From Mycolicibacterium sphagni (GTDB taxonomy: Bacteria; Actinomycetota; Actinomycetes; Mycobacteriales; Mycobacteriaceae), in the NCBI RefSeq assembly GCF_002250655.1, contig NZ_NOZR01000004.1:62001-126000 (forward strand): 64,000 nucleotides of DNA, in the 5' to 3' direction. Positions 8,195-17,557 of this stretch are shown piece after piece (position 1 is the stretch's first letter; each line of letters starts with the position of its first letter). The translations under genes were made by a program, and so were the position numbers. The notes below the pieces were generated by a model, which saw only the letters and a list, made by a program, of their open reading frames with translations, searched no databases and had not been told where the DNA came from.

Positions 8195-9832
8195 CTATGC
8201 GCGGTAGACCGTTTCACCTTCTTTGACGGTCTCGACCACCGTGATGTCCTTGATGGCGGCCGGCTCAACTTTCAGTGGATTCTGGTCCAGAACAACGAGA
8301 TCGGCGAGCTTACCGACTTCCAGTGAACCCTTCTTGTCAGCCTCGCGATATTGACGTGCCGCATTGATCGTGATCGCCTTCAACGCCTCGAGTGGGGTCA
8401 CCCGCTGGTCGGCGCCGATGGTCGCGCCACTGCGTGAAATCCGGTTGACCGCCGTCCACACCACGAACATCTGATCCAGCGGGGTGACGACGAAGTCGGT
8501 GTGGTTGGTCGGCTGCAACCCGAGGTCGATCGCCGCGCGCATGGGGGACAGGAAGTCCGCTTGGGCCTTGCCGCGCAGCCGGACGTGGGCGTCGCCGAAG
8601 TAGAACGTGTGTGGTGTGAAGAACGACGGGATGATGCGGTAGTCCACGTAGCGTTGCAACTGGTCCCGGCGGACGAACTGCGAATGCACCATGACAGTGC
8701 TGCGGTCCCGGTGGAGGTCGTCGGCGGCCGCGAATTCGTGGGCCGCCAACGCGACATCGATGGCCGCGTCGCCGTTGGCGTGGATGTCCAGAGGCAGGCC
8801 GAGGTCGTAAACCTGCTTGAACCAGCCGTTGACGGTGTCCTGCGAGAAGCCGAGCTCACCGCACCAGTTGGCCTGGCCGTCGGGCCCGTCGACCAGATAC
8901 GGCGTCGTGAAGTAAGCGGTGCGGCCCTGTGGTGAACCGTCGAGGGTGACTTTGACCCCACCGAGCTTGACCCGGTTGTGGTAACGGCCGAAAGTTGCCG
9001 GCGGATGGTGTTCCAGCACCTCTTCGAGATCGAGGATGAACGGGTAGGCGACCACGTCGATCAGACTGGCCCCACCCTCGGCCGCCCGGTAGATCAACTC
9101 GACATCGGCGGCCTTGGTGGCGCCCTCGTGCGCCGTGGTGATACCCGCCGCGGCGTACAGCATCTGGCCGGCCTTGCTCCACGCGATTTCTTGCGACGCT
9201 GTCGGCTGGGGCATGGCGGCGAAGATCGGCAGGAACGCGGTTTCCATCACCAGCCCGTCGGGCTCGGTCGAGCCTTCCTTGCGGACAATCACCCCTCCCG
9301 GCGGGGTCGGGGTCTCCGCGGTGATGCCGAAGATGCGCATCGCCGCGGAGTTGAGCACCGCACCGTGCATTGAAACGTGGCCTACCAGAACCGGATTGGC
9401 AGGAAAGTCAACGTCGAGGTCTTCCTTGTGCAATGTCCGGCCGCCGGGCATCAGGGTGTCGTCGTAGCCGTACGCGATGATCATCTCGCCGGGAGGAACC
9501 CGGTGGGCATCCCGAAATGACCTGAGGGCATTGACGATTGTTCCGACATCGGAGCCCGGCCCGGCCGGTGGTGCGAAGACGTTGACCTGGTTGGCGACGC
9601 TCAGTGAGTTGATGTAGTGACTGTGTGGATCCAGGAAGCCCGGCAGCAACGTCGCCCCGTCGAGGTCGACCACCCGGGTCGCCGGTCCCCGGTGCGCCGC
9701 CAGCACCTCATCGTGATCTCCCACCGCGGTGATGTGCCCGTCGCGCACAGCCAGCGCTGACGCCCAGGGGTTGTGGTCGTCGATGGTGACGAGGTCGCCA
9801 CCGGTGTAGATGAGGTCCGCTCCAGCGAGCAT
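8195..9832 (-). CDS. Amidohydrolase_3 (YtcJ-like) metal-dependent hydrolase
   Basis: 545 aa, full length for the family. It opens with the beta-sandwich segment DLIYTGGDLVTIDDHNPWAS and then GATLLPGFLDPHSHYINSL, whose HSH supplies the first two metal ligands. Later HANGDAAIDVAL and NHTDFVVTPLDQMF supply further ligand positions, and the sandwich closes with GKLADLVVLDQNPL. Members hydrolyse amides or exocyclic C-N bonds; many have no known substrate. A strong AGGAGG lies before the ATG at 9832. It is unrelated in operon terms to its neighbours, converging with the alcohol dehydrogenase and diverging from the GH6 gene. Confidence 0.87.
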   Translation of the reverse strand: MLAGADLIYTGGDLVTIDDHNPWASALAVRDGHITAVGDHDEVLAAHRGPATRVVDLDGATLLPGFLDPHSHYINSLSVANQVNVFAPPAGPGSDVGTIVNALRSFRDAHRVPPGEMIIAYGYDDTLMPGGRTLHKEDLDVDFPANPVLVGHVSMHGAVLNSAAMRIFGITAETPTPPGGVIVRKEGSTEPDGLVMETAFLPIFAAMPQPTASQEIAWSKAGQMLYAAAGITTAHEGATKAADVELIYRAAEGGASLIDVVAYPFILDLEEVLEHHPPATFGRYHNRVKLGGVKVTLDGSPQGRTAYFTTPYLVDGPDGQANWCGELGFSQDTVNGWFKQVYDLGLPLDIHANGDAAIDVALAAHEFAAADDLHRDRSTVMVHSQFVRRDQLQRYVDYRIIPSFFTPHTFYFGDAHVRLRGKAQADFLSPMRAAIDLGLQPTNHTDFVVTPLDQMFVVWTAVNRISRSGATIGADQRVTPLEALKAITINAARQYREADKKGSLEVGKLADLVVLDQNPLKVEPAAIKDITVVETVKEGETVYRA

Positions 9833-9912
9833 CCCGGCCTCCTTACAGAGTCACTGGAGTTTAGGCCCGCAACTGGCGCCAATTGCTTCGCGGCGCTACT
9901 TTCTGTCCGGTG

Positions 9913-10899
9913 ATGTCCTCAGCTGTTGGCGCAATCGCGCGCCTGATCGCTCCCGTTATGACGGTTGCGGTGGTCGCCGGCATGGTCCTGTCCGCCGATC
10001 CGGTACGGACAGGCCCTTTGCGCCTGGTCGACGACGCGGCCCCGGCCGGCGGATCCCCGTTTTACGTCGACCCGAACTCGGCGGCCATGCGTGCTTCGCA
10101 CGCCGACCCCGACAACCCCGAGCTGGCGTACATCGCGAACACACCGCAGGCGTACTGGATCGACAACCTGGTCCCGGGCGCCGCGGTCAGCCGGTACCTG
10201 ACCGGCGCGTGGGCGGCCGGCGCGCAGCCGATGCTGGCCATCTATTCGCTCCCGCACCGCGACTGCGGCAGCTTCGCCTCGGGTGGTTTCGGCTCGGGCG
10301 ACGCCTACCGTAGCTGGATTGACGGCGTCTCGAACCAGCTGGGCGTCGGGCCGGTGACGATCATCCTCGAACCCGATGCCCTCGATATGGCTGACTGCCT
10401 GTCGAGCGATGCGCGAAAGGAGCGCTTCGACCTGATCCGCTATGCGGTCGACGCGCTGAACCGCGATCCGAACGCCGCGGTGTACATCGACGCCGGGCAC
10501 TCGCGCTGGCTGAGCGCCGAGGAGATCTCCAACCGGCTCAACCAGGTCGGGATCGACCGGGCTCGGGGATTCAGCCTCAACACCTCGAACTTCTTGACCA
10601 CCGATGAGGAAATCGGTTACGGCGAAGCGGTTTCGGGGATGACGGGCGGCAAGCCGTACGTCATCGACACCTCGCGCAACGGCAACGGGCCGGCCGCGGG
10701 CGATATGTATTGGTGCAATCCCAGTGGCCGGGCTTTGGGCGTGCAGCCCACCACCGCCACCGGCAATGGTCACATCGACGCCTTCCTGTGGGTCAAGCGT
10801 CCCGGTGACTCCGACGGCTCGTGTGATCAGGGAGATCCCGGGCCGGGGCATTTTGTGAATCAGTTCGCCATCGATCTGGCCCGTAACGCTGGTCACTGA
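9913..10899 (+). CDS. Secreted glycoside hydrolase family 6 protein (endoglucanase/cellobiohydrolase-like)
   Basis: 328 aa from ATG 9913 (GTG 9910 is an alternative). The first ~30 residues form a signal peptide (IARLIAPVMTVAVVAGMVLS), so the enzyme should be exported. GH6 hallmarks follow: SLPHRDCGSFASGG with the Asp of the CGS loop, GPVTIILEPDALDMADC (the GH6 EPD signature), VYIDAGHSRWL, SLNTSNFLTTDEEIGYG and DAFLWVKRPGDSDGSC. All expected active-site segments are present, so it is probably active on beta-1,4-glucan. No carbohydrate-binding module is attached. Mycobacteria carry such enzymes despite not being cellulose degraders; action on self-made cellulose-like material has been proposed for the group. 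Confidence 0.9.
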   Translation: MSSAVGAIARLIAPVMTVAVVAGMVLSADPVRTGPLRLVDDAAPAGGSPFYVDPNSAAMRASHADPDNPELAYIANTPQAYWIDNLVPGAAVSRYLTGAWAAGAQPMLAIYSLPHRDCGSFASGGFGSGDAYRSWIDGVSNQLGVGPVTIILEPDALDMADCLSSDARKERFDLIRYAVDALNRDPNAAVYIDAGHSRWLSAEEISNRLNQVGIDRARGFSLNTSNFLTTDEEIGYGEAVSGMTGGKPYVIDTSRNGNGPAAGDMYWCNPSGRALGVQPTTATGNGHIDAFLWVKRPGDSDGSCDQGDPGPGHFVNQFAIDLARNAGH

Positions 10900-11042
10900 C
10901 GCGCCTTATTGACGCGTGCGGGCAAACGTCGTCGTCGGCGGCATGCCTTGGAGCGCGGCGGGTCTGGCCCCGCTCCAGCAAAGCAGTGCACATTCCGAAG
11001 AAATTGTCGTTTCGCGCTGCGCAGCCGGGGTACGCTCGCGCA

Positions 11043-12239
11043 ATGACGGTACGACCGTGGACGACAGCCCGCTGGCTCATGCAGGCCGGCCCCGCTGACT
11101 ACCTGTTGGCGATGAGCGTGGCCTCTGCGCAGCTGCCGATTGTCGGCAAGCATCTCGAGCCGCTGGGCGCCGCGACCGCAATGAGTGTTTGGGGCGCGCG
11201 GCAGATGCCCGAACTCGTCGGAGCGGCCGCCCGCTCGTGGCTGAGCCCGAATGCGGGCGAGGTGCGCAAGACTCAGCGAGAAAGCACCCGCGCGGTGTCC
11301 GAAGCCGGACTGCGCGGTGTCGTGGCGCCCGAGGATCTGCAGATCGAGTGGCCGGCGCCGGAGCGGACGCCACCGGTGCTGAATGCCTTGGAGCACCGCA
11401 AGCATCTCTATCGCTCGTCGGTCCGCTACGGCGACGACCCCGCGCAACTGCTCGACGTCTGGCGGCTCAAAGATCTGCCCGCCGAGCCCGCCCCGGTGCT
11501 GGTGTTCCTGCCGGGTGGGGCCTGGGTGCACGGCAGCCGGATCCTGCAGGGCTACGCACTGATGTCGCACCTGGCCGCCCAGGGCTGGGTGTGCCTGTCG
11601 ATCGACTACCGCGTGGCGCCGCATCACCGGTGGCCGAAGCACATCCAGGACGTCAAGGCAGCGATCGCCTGGGCCAGGGCCAACGTGGACCGGTTCGGTG
11701 GTGACCGCGATTTCGTTGCCGTTGCCGGGTGTTCGGCCGGCGGCCACCTCGCCGCGCTGGCAGGACTGACCATCGACGACGCCGAGTACCAGGCTCATCT
11801 GCCGGAGGGCTCGGACACCGCCGTCGACGCGGTCGTCGGCATCTATGGCCGTTACGACTGGGAGGACCGCTCGACACCGGAGCGCACCCGCTTCGTCGAC
11901 TTCCTCGAGCGGGTGGTGGTCAACAAGCGCCAGAGCCGCCACGGCGACATCTTCCGCAAGGCCTCGCCGATCGCGCGGATCCATCCCAAGGCGCCACCGT
12001 TCCTCGTGGTGCACGGATCCGGTGACAGCGTGATCCCCGTCGCGCAGGCCCAGAGCTTCGTCGAACGGCTGCGTTCGGTGTCCCGCTCGGCGGTCGGCTA
12101 CGTCGAATTGCCCGGTGCCGGACACGGTTTCGACATGACCGATGGTGCACGCACCGGTTCGGTCGCCACGGCAATCGGATTGTTCCTCAATCAGATTCGC
12201 CGCGACCGCGCTCTGATGTCCGACAAAGAGGTGATCTGA
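11043..12239 (+). CDS. lipC: Carboxylesterase LipC-like
   Basis: 398 aa from ATG 11043; an upstream in-frame start at 10986 adds an unlikely basic leader. The alpha/beta-hydrolase features are VFLPGGAWVHGS (oxyanion loop, with LPGG in place of HGGG), SIDYRVAPHHRWPKHIQD, the nucleophile elbow AVAGCSAGGHLAALAG, HGSGDSVIPV (Asp) and LPGAGHGFD (His). Length and its position directly before a WS/DGAT and near an echA match lipC-Rv0221-echA1 of M. tuberculosis, where LipC is a surface-exposed esterase. The WS/DGAT gene follows after 58 bases on the same strand, so ester synthesis and breakdown are probably co-transcribed. Confidence 0.85.
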   Translation: MTVRPWTTARWLMQAGPADYLLAMSVASAQLPIVGKHLEPLGAATAMSVWGARQMPELVGAAARSWLSPNAGEVRKTQRESTRAVSEAGLRGVVAPEDLQIEWPAPERTPPVLNALEHRKHLYRSSVRYGDDPAQLLDVWRLKDLPAEPAPVLVFLPGGAWVHGSRILQGYALMSHLAAQGWVCLSIDYRVAPHHRWPKHIQDVKAAIAWARANVDRFGGDRDFVAVAGCSAGGHLAALAGLTIDDAEYQAHLPEGSDTAVDAVVGIYGRYDWEDRSTPERTRFVDFLERVVVNKRQSRHGDIFRKASPIARIHPKAPPFLVVHGSGDSVIPVAQAQSFVERLRSVSRSAVGYVELPGAGHGFDMTDGARTGSVATAIGLFLNQIRRDRALMSDKEVI

Positions 12240-12297
12240 GCCGTCCCCGGCGGTATCGTCCCGACTGGGACGGGCAGGGGCGGAGAGGGCTCAGGCG

Positions 12298-13716
12298 ATG
12301 AAGAGATTGCGTGGCTGGGATGCCGTGCTGTTGTACAGCGAGGCACCCAATGTGCACATGCACACCCTCAAGATCGCGATCATCGAGTTGGGCGACCTCG
12401 GTGGCCGCACCTTCGGTGTCGAGGAATTCCGACAGGTCATCCGTGGCCGGCTCTACAAGCTCGACCCGTTCCGCTATCAGCTGGTCAACATTCCGTTCAA
12501 GTTCCACCACCCGATGTGGCGGGAGAACTGCGATGTCGACCTCGACTACCACATTCGCCCGTGGCGGGTGAAGGAGCCGGGCGGCAGGCGTGAACTCGAT
12601 GAAGCGATCGGTGAGATCGCCAGCACCCCGCTGGACCGCAGCCGTCCGCTGTGGGAGATGTACTTCGTGGAGGGGCTGGCCAACGGCCGGATCGCGGTCG
12701 TCGGCAAGATTCACCACGCCCTGGCCGACGGGGTCGCCTCCGGCAACCTGATGGCCCGCGGGATGGATCTGCAGAGCGGCCCCGACCCGGACGTCGACTA
12801 CCCGACCGACCCGGCACCCACCCGCGGCGAGCTGGTGCGTTCTGCGTTCGTCGACCACCTGCGGCAGATCTCGCGGCTGCCCGGTGTTATGAAGTACACC
12901 GCCGACGGCTGGGGTCGGGTGCGGCGCAGTTCCCGCAAGCTGTCGCCGGAGCTGACGATGCCGTTCACTCCGCCGCCATCGTTCCTCAATCACATGCTCA
13001 CCCCCGAACGACGTTTTGCCACTGCGACATTGGCGCTGGCGGAGTTCAAAGAGACCAGCAAGCTCCTCGGCGTGACGATCAACGACCTCGTGCTCGCCAC
13101 CGCCGCAGGCGCGTTGCGCACGCTGCTGCTGCGCTACGACGGGATCGCCGACCATCCGCTGCTTGCCTCGGTTCCGGTGAGCTTCAACTTCGACCCGGAC
13201 CGGGTGTCGGGCAACTTCTTCACCGGCATGATGGTGGCCGTCCCGGTGGAAGTGGCCGATCCGCTGGAGCGGGTGCGCCAGACCCACGACGCCGCGGTGC
13301 TGGCCAAGGAGGGCCACCAGCTGGTCGGACCCGAGCTGGTCAGCCGGTGGTCGACGTACCTGCCGCCCGCGCCGGCGCAGGCGCTGTTCAAGTGGTTGTC
13401 CACCAGGGACGGCCAGAACAAGGTGCTGAACCTGCCCATCTCCAATGTGCCCGGACCGCGGGAACACGGCCGCGTCGGCGGTGCACTGGTTACCGAGATC
13501 TACTCAGTGGGCCCGTTGACCACCGGCAGCGGCATGAACATCACCGTGTGGAGTTACGTGGATCAGCTCAACATCTCGGTGCTCACCGACGGCACCACGG
13601 TGAAGGACCCGCACGAAGTCACCACGGCGATGCTGGAAGCGTTCTCCGAGATACGTGTGGCCGCAGGGCTTTCCGGTGAGCTGGCGGTGGTCAACACCGC
13701 TATGGCGCAGGCTTAG
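12298..13716 (+). CDS. Wax ester synthase / diacylglycerol acyltransferase (WS/DGAT, Tgs family)
   Basis: 472 aa. The active-site motif HHALADG of the HHxxxDG type lies at about residue 139 within VGKIHHALADGVASG. Other family segments are LDRSRPLWEMYFVEGL, NDLVLATAAGALRTLLL and LNLPISNVPGPREH near the C-terminus. It transfers an acyl group from acyl-CoA to diacylglycerol or a long-chain alcohol, making storage triacylglycerol or wax ester at the membrane or lipid-droplet surface. Context (after lipC) indicates the Rv0221 ortholog; the following genes resemble the Rv1426c-Rv1428c set, which in M. tuberculosis sits beside another member, Rv1425. GGAGAGGG precedes the ATG. Confidence 0.9.
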   Translation: MKRLRGWDAVLLYSEAPNVHMHTLKIAIIELGDLGGRTFGVEEFRQVIRGRLYKLDPFRYQLVNIPFKFHHPMWRENCDVDLDYHIRPWRVKEPGGRRELDEAIGEIASTPLDRSRPLWEMYFVEGLANGRIAVVGKIHHALADGVASGNLMARGMDLQSGPDPDVDYPTDPAPTRGELVRSAFVDHLRQISRLPGVMKYTADGWGRVRRSSRKLSPELTMPFTPPPSFLNHMLTPERRFATATLALAEFKETSKLLGVTINDLVLATAAGALRTLLLRYDGIADHPLLASVPVSFNFDPDRVSGNFFTGMMVAVPVEVADPLERVRQTHDAAVLAKEGHQLVGPELVSRWSTYLPPAPAQALFKWLSTRDGQNKVLNLPISNVPGPREHGRVGGALVTEIYSVGPLTTGSGMNITVWSYVDQLNISVLTDGTTVKDPHEVTTAMLEAFSEIRVAAGLSGELAVVNTAMAQA

Positions 13717-14653
13717 CCTCGGCGTCGTCCGCCAGCTCCTCGAAGACGTCGTCCGCGGTTTCCGAGGCGCTTTCGGCACGCTCGATGCTTCGCTGGTGCC
13801 GGAAGCCCAGGATGATGCTGGAGATCAGCGAGATGGAGATGACCGCCTCGGCGATGAAGAACGATCCGAAGTCGATGATGGATCCGATCGGCGGACTGCC
13901 CGGCACGGCGTTGCGCAACGGAATCAGCGCGAACAGGATGGCCGCCATCATCGAACACGCCGGGAAGATCAGACCGCGCCGCCAATGCAATACGTAGAAG
14001 GCAGCCACCACGGCGCCGATCGCCAGGCCCAGCATCAGGACCATCACGAACACCGCGAAGACAAGAGTGGGCATGCTGCGGTGGACCCCGAGGTTCACCC
14101 CCACCCCTCCGTTCGCATTGGCGATGAAAGTCTGGCCCTTTGTGGTGGTGATCCCGAAGAACGGGTCGGTGTTCAAGACCGTGAGAGCGACGGGCAGTTC
14201 GCCACCGCTGGCGTTGAGGGCATGCACCTCGAGGTGACCGCTGTAGCGGTCGAACGGATAGTCGGTGACCGAACCGGTTATGGTGACGCGTTGTTCGATA
14301 TCAGGTGCGGGCTCGCCGGCTTTGATCTCGGCGCGCCAGTTGCCGATCGCTTCGGTCGTCACCGTCGTGTCCTGGGCGAAGTTGCCGTTCTCGTCGGCGA
14401 GTGATCCGCTCGGGAAGATGCTCATGACGGTCACCGAAAGAGCTTGTGTCGCAGAGTCGACACGCGTTACCCATACGGTCACTTCGACGTGGTTCGGGTT
14501 CTCCCAGTCCCCGAAATAGCTTTCGTCATTTGTACTCTGCCTGCTGGCGATATACCCGCCGACGCTCGCGGCGATCACAGCTGCCAGCGCGACGAGGGCG
14601 ATCGCCACCCGTCGCAGGCCGATGTCGCGGACCCGCCGGATATGTCTACGCAT
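13700..14653 (-). CDS. DUF4436-like integral membrane protein
   Basis: The reading frame stays open much further upstream, but the convincing start is ATG 14653, five bases after the LipO-like gene; upstream of it the frame only mirrors that gene. The 317-aa product has one N-terminal membrane helix (VAIALVALAAVIAASVGGYI), an extracytoplasmic beta-rich domain with the YPFDRYSGHLEV segment, then three C-terminal membrane helices beginning at about VFAVFVMVLMLGLAIGAVVA, and an acidic tail. This fits DUF4436, a family of unknown function common in mycobacteria. It overlaps the 3' end of the WS/DGAT gene by 17 bases in convergent orientation and is the last gene of the leftward lipid operon. Confidence 0.72.
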   Translation of the reverse strand: MRRHIRRVRDIGLRRVAIALVALAAVIAASVGGYIASRQSTNDESYFGDWENPNHVEVTVWVTRVDSATQALSVTVMSIFPSGSLADENGNFAQDTTVTTEAIGNWRAEIKAGEPAPDIEQRVTITGSVTDYPFDRYSGHLEVHALNASGGELPVALTVLNTDPFFGITTTKGQTFIANANGGVGVNLGVHRSMPTLVFAVFVMVLMLGLAIGAVVAAFYVLHWRRGLIFPACSMMAAILFALIPLRNAVPGSPPIGSIIDFGSFFIAEAVISISLISSIILGFRHQRSIERAESASETADDVFEELADDAEAKPAP

Positions 14654-14658
14654 CAGGC

Positions 14659-15933
14659 TTATTCTTTCATCCGGCTGGCGTACACCCAGGACAAGAACTG
14701 CCCGACTGCCTCGGCCGAGTCCTCTGCCCGTCGCGAGGGCATGATGTCGTAGCCGTGTTGGGCACCGGGCAATTCGGCGTAGAGCACCGGTGCCTGCGAC
14801 ACTTCCCGGATCTGCTCGACGAACTCGCGCGCCTCCCCGACCGGGATCACCGAGTCGTGTTCGCCGTGCAGGATGAAGAACGGCGGGGCGTCGGCCCGCA
14901 GGCGCCGGATTGGCGAGGCTTCGGTGTAGATCTCGCGGAATCTGCTGAATTGCCGCTTCACGACGAGCCTCTCGAGGAAGGCGATGAATTCGCGGCGGCC
15001 CTCGCCGCGGGAGGTGAACCAGTCGTACCGGCCGTATACCGGAACTGCGGCCACCACTGAGGTGTCGGCCTCGGTGAAGCCGGGCTGGTATTCCGGATCG
15101 TTCGGGGTCAGCGCAGCCAGCGCGGCCAGATGGCCACCGGCCGAGCCGCCGGTGATCGCGACGAAATCCGGGTCGCCACCGTACTCGGCGATGTGCTCCT
15201 TCACCCACGCCAGCGCGCGCTTGACGTCGACGATGTGGTCGGGCCAGGTATGTGCCGGGCTGACACGGTAATTCATCGCCACGCAGATCCAGCCGCGGTC
15301 AGCGAGGTGGCTCATCAACGGGTAGGCCTGCGGGCGGCGCCACCCGATCGCCCACGCGCCGCCGGGCACCTCGAGCAGCACCGGCGCCTTACCGTCACGC
15401 GGCAGGTCGCGCCGGCGCCACACGTCGGCCAGGTTGGCCCGCCCGTGCGGTCCGTAGGTGACGATGTTGGTCTTCTCGACGTAGCGCCGCCGCGACCAGG
15501 TGGTTCGCCACGCGGTGGGCCGCCCCGACGGGGACGGTGTGGCAGGCAGGTTGCCGAGAACGTCGGTGAAGTCCGCGCCGAGGCCCTCAACGAGGGCGGC
15601 CTGCAGCACCAGCTGCGGGGTGGTCACGTTGCGACGCTGAATCGCCCCCAAGAAGAGCCACGACAGCACCGTCAACACCAGGGCCGCAGCGCCCCGCCGG
15701 CCGCGGAAGTCGCCGCGCAGACCGCGACGCACGGCGTCGAGCGCCGAGCCGCCCAGATAGAGCAGCGGCAGCTCCGAGGTCGGCCAGCCGAACCAAAAGA
15801 TTGCCAGCGTCTTGTAGCCCTTACGGCTCAGCGGGCGAAATCCGTTGGCGGCGTTGGCCAATTCGACGACGGCACGCGCCAGCGGGCGCGGGCGTCGCAA
15901 CTTAGCCGTCAGACGTGCGAGCGAGGAGTTCAT
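14659..15933 (-). CDS. lipO: Membrane-associated carboxylesterase, LipO-like
   Basis: 424 aa. The N-terminal ~120 residues carry hydrophobic helices (TLAIFWFGWPTSELPLLYLG; LVLTVLSWLFLGAI), after which comes an alpha/beta-hydrolase domain similar to LipC: LEVPGGAWAIGWR, MNYRVSPAHTWPDHIVDVKR, the elbow ITGGSAGGHLAALAAL, HGEHDSVIPV and LPGAQHGYD. The gene overlaps the 3' end of the fadD gene by 32 bases and is followed by the DUF4436 gene. The order acyltransferase-fadD-esterase matches Rv1428c-Rv1427c(fadD12)-Rv1426c(lipO), which is why LipO is preferred over the related LipM. Substrate is not visible. Confidence 0.75.
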   Translation of the reverse strand: MNSSLARLTAKLRRPRPLARAVVELANAANGFRPLSRKGYKTLAIFWFGWPTSELPLLYLGGSALDAVRRGLRGDFRGRRGAAALVLTVLSWLFLGAIQRRNVTTPQLVLQAALVEGLGADFTDVLGNLPATPSPSGRPTAWRTTWSRRRYVEKTNIVTYGPHGRANLADVWRRRDLPRDGKAPVLLEVPGGAWAIGWRRPQAYPLMSHLADRGWICVAMNYRVSPAHTWPDHIVDVKRALAWVKEHIAEYGGDPDFVAITGGSAGGHLAALAALTPNDPEYQPGFTEADTSVVAAVPVYGRYDWFTSRGEGRREFIAFLERLVVKRQFSRFREIYTEASPIRRLRADAPPFFILHGEHDSVIPVGEAREFVEQIREVSQAPVLYAELPGAQHGYDIMPSRRAEDSAEAVGQFLSWVYASRMKE

Positions 15934-17557
15934 TACGCAGGATTTTGCCAGTGCTTCCGCGCGGAAGTTCGGTCAGGATGGTGATCTCACGCGGGACCTT
16001 GTAGTTGGCCAGGTTCTCCCGCACGTGGGCCTTGAGGTCGTCGGGATTGGCGCCCGACCCGTCGGTGAGCACCACGAACGCAACCAGCCGCTGACCGTAC
16101 TGTTCGTCGTCGACGCCGAGGACGGTCGCCTCGGCCACCTCCGAATGCCCGGTCAGCGTTTTCTCCACCTCGATCGGGTAGACGTTCTCGCCACCGGAGA
16201 CGATCATCTCGTCGTCCCGGCCCACCACGAACAGGCGGCCGGCTTCGTCCAGGCGGCCGATATCGCCCGAGGACATGAATCCGTCGTGAAAGTCCTTGGT
16301 GTTGCCCGAGGTGTAGCCGTCGAACTGGGTGGAGTTCTTCACGAAGATGCGCCCGACCTCACCGGTGGGGACCAGCCCGAACTCGTCATCGTAGATGCGG
16401 ATCTCGGTGCCTGCGGCGGGCTTGCCCGCGGTGTCGGGGGCAGCCCGCAGGTCGGCTGGGGTCGCTGTGGCGATCATGCCGGCCTCGGTGGCGTTGTAGT
16501 TGTTGTAGATGACGTCGCCGAACTCGTCCATGAACTTGGTGACGACATCGGGTCGCATCCGCGATCCGGAGCAGGCGGCGAACCGCAGTGAGCGGCCGCT
16601 GTAGCGCTTCCGCACGTCGTCGGGAAGGTCCATGATGCGGTCGAACATCACCGGCACCACACACAATCCGGTGGCCTGATACTTGTCGACCAGTGCCAGC
16701 GTCGCTTTCGGGTCGAACTTGCGGCGGGTCACCACCGTGCAGGCCATCGCTGAGGAGAACACCAGCTGCGAGAAGCCCCACGCGTGGAACATCGGTGCGA
16801 CGACCACCGTCGTCTCACCCAGCCGCCATGGCGTGCGGCTCAGGATCGCGATGAGATTACTGGCCCCGCCGCCGGAGTGCTTGGCGCCCTTGGGGGTTCC
16901 GGTGGTGCCCGACGTCAGCAGGATCAGCCGGCTCTTGCGGCCGGTGTTGGTGGCCCGCTGCCCGGCGTATGCAGCGATGAGCTTTTCGACGGTGGGTGCC
17001 TGCGTCTGCTCGTCGGTCCAGGCCAGGATTCGGGTGGCCTGTGGCCGGTCGGCCAGCGCCCGGTCCACCGAGGCGGTGAACTCCTCGTCGTAGATCACGA
17101 CATCCGCGCGTTCGCGGTTGACCACCTCGGCCAGCGCCGGGCCGGCGAACGAGGTGTTGAGCAGCAGCACATCGGCGCCGATGCGGGTGGCGGCGATCAG
17201 CGACTCGACGAACCCGCGGTGGTTGCGGGCCATGATGCCGACCACGGCCGGAGCCGCCTGGCCGGCGACATCAGATCGAGCTGTACCACCGGGCAGCTGC
17301 TGCAGGGCCGCGGCCAATGCATGCGCACGCTCGTCGAGCTCGCGCCAGGTCAGGGTCCCCAGCTCGTCGATAAGTCCCGGGCTGTCCGGGCGGCGTGCGG
17401 CAGCCGTCGCGAACCCGGTGGCGATCGACAAGCCCTCGGCACGCGCGGCAGCCACCATCCGCACCGTCCGATCGGGACGCATCGGGGTCAGGAAGCCGGC
17501 CTTGGCCAGCGTGGCGACCGCGTCGCCGACCGACGTCAGGCGGGACAGCAGATCCAT
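15902..17557 (-). CDS. fadD12: Fatty-acyl-CoA/AMP ligase, FadD12-like
   Basis: 551 aa, one full adenylate-forming enzyme. Core motifs: LILLTSGTTGTPKGAKHSGG (P-loop), NNYNATEAGMI (A5), SSGDIGRLDEAGRLFVVGRD (A7-A8), and the C-terminal catalytic lysine in RGSTGKILRNEL. It activates a fatty acid with ATP and transfers it to CoA. The start ATG at 17557 shares one base with the acyltransferase stop, so the two are translationally linked. With acyltransferase and esterase in the same operon, the likely job is supplying acyl-CoA for glycerolipid remodelling. Acyl chain length is not evident. Confidence 0.88.
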   Translation of the reverse strand: MDLLSRLTSVGDAVATLAKAGFLTPMRPDRTVRMVAAARAEGLSIATGFATAAARRPDSPGLIDELGTLTWRELDERAHALAAALQQLPGGTARSDVAGQAAPAVVGIMARNHRGFVESLIAATRIGADVLLLNTSFAGPALAEVVNRERADVVIYDEEFTASVDRALADRPQATRILAWTDEQTQAPTVEKLIAAYAGQRATNTGRKSRLILLTSGTTGTPKGAKHSGGGASNLIAILSRTPWRLGETTVVVAPMFHAWGFSQLVFSSAMACTVVTRRKFDPKATLALVDKYQATGLCVVPVMFDRIMDLPDDVRKRYSGRSLRFAACSGSRMRPDVVTKFMDEFGDVIYNNYNATEAGMIATATPADLRAAPDTAGKPAAGTEIRIYDDEFGLVPTGEVGRIFVKNSTQFDGYTSGNTKDFHDGFMSSGDIGRLDEAGRLFVVGRDDEMIVSGGENVYPIEVEKTLTGHSEVAEATVLGVDDEQYGQRLVAFVVLTDGSGANPDDLKAHVRENLANYKVPREITILTELPRGSTGKILRNELLARTSDG

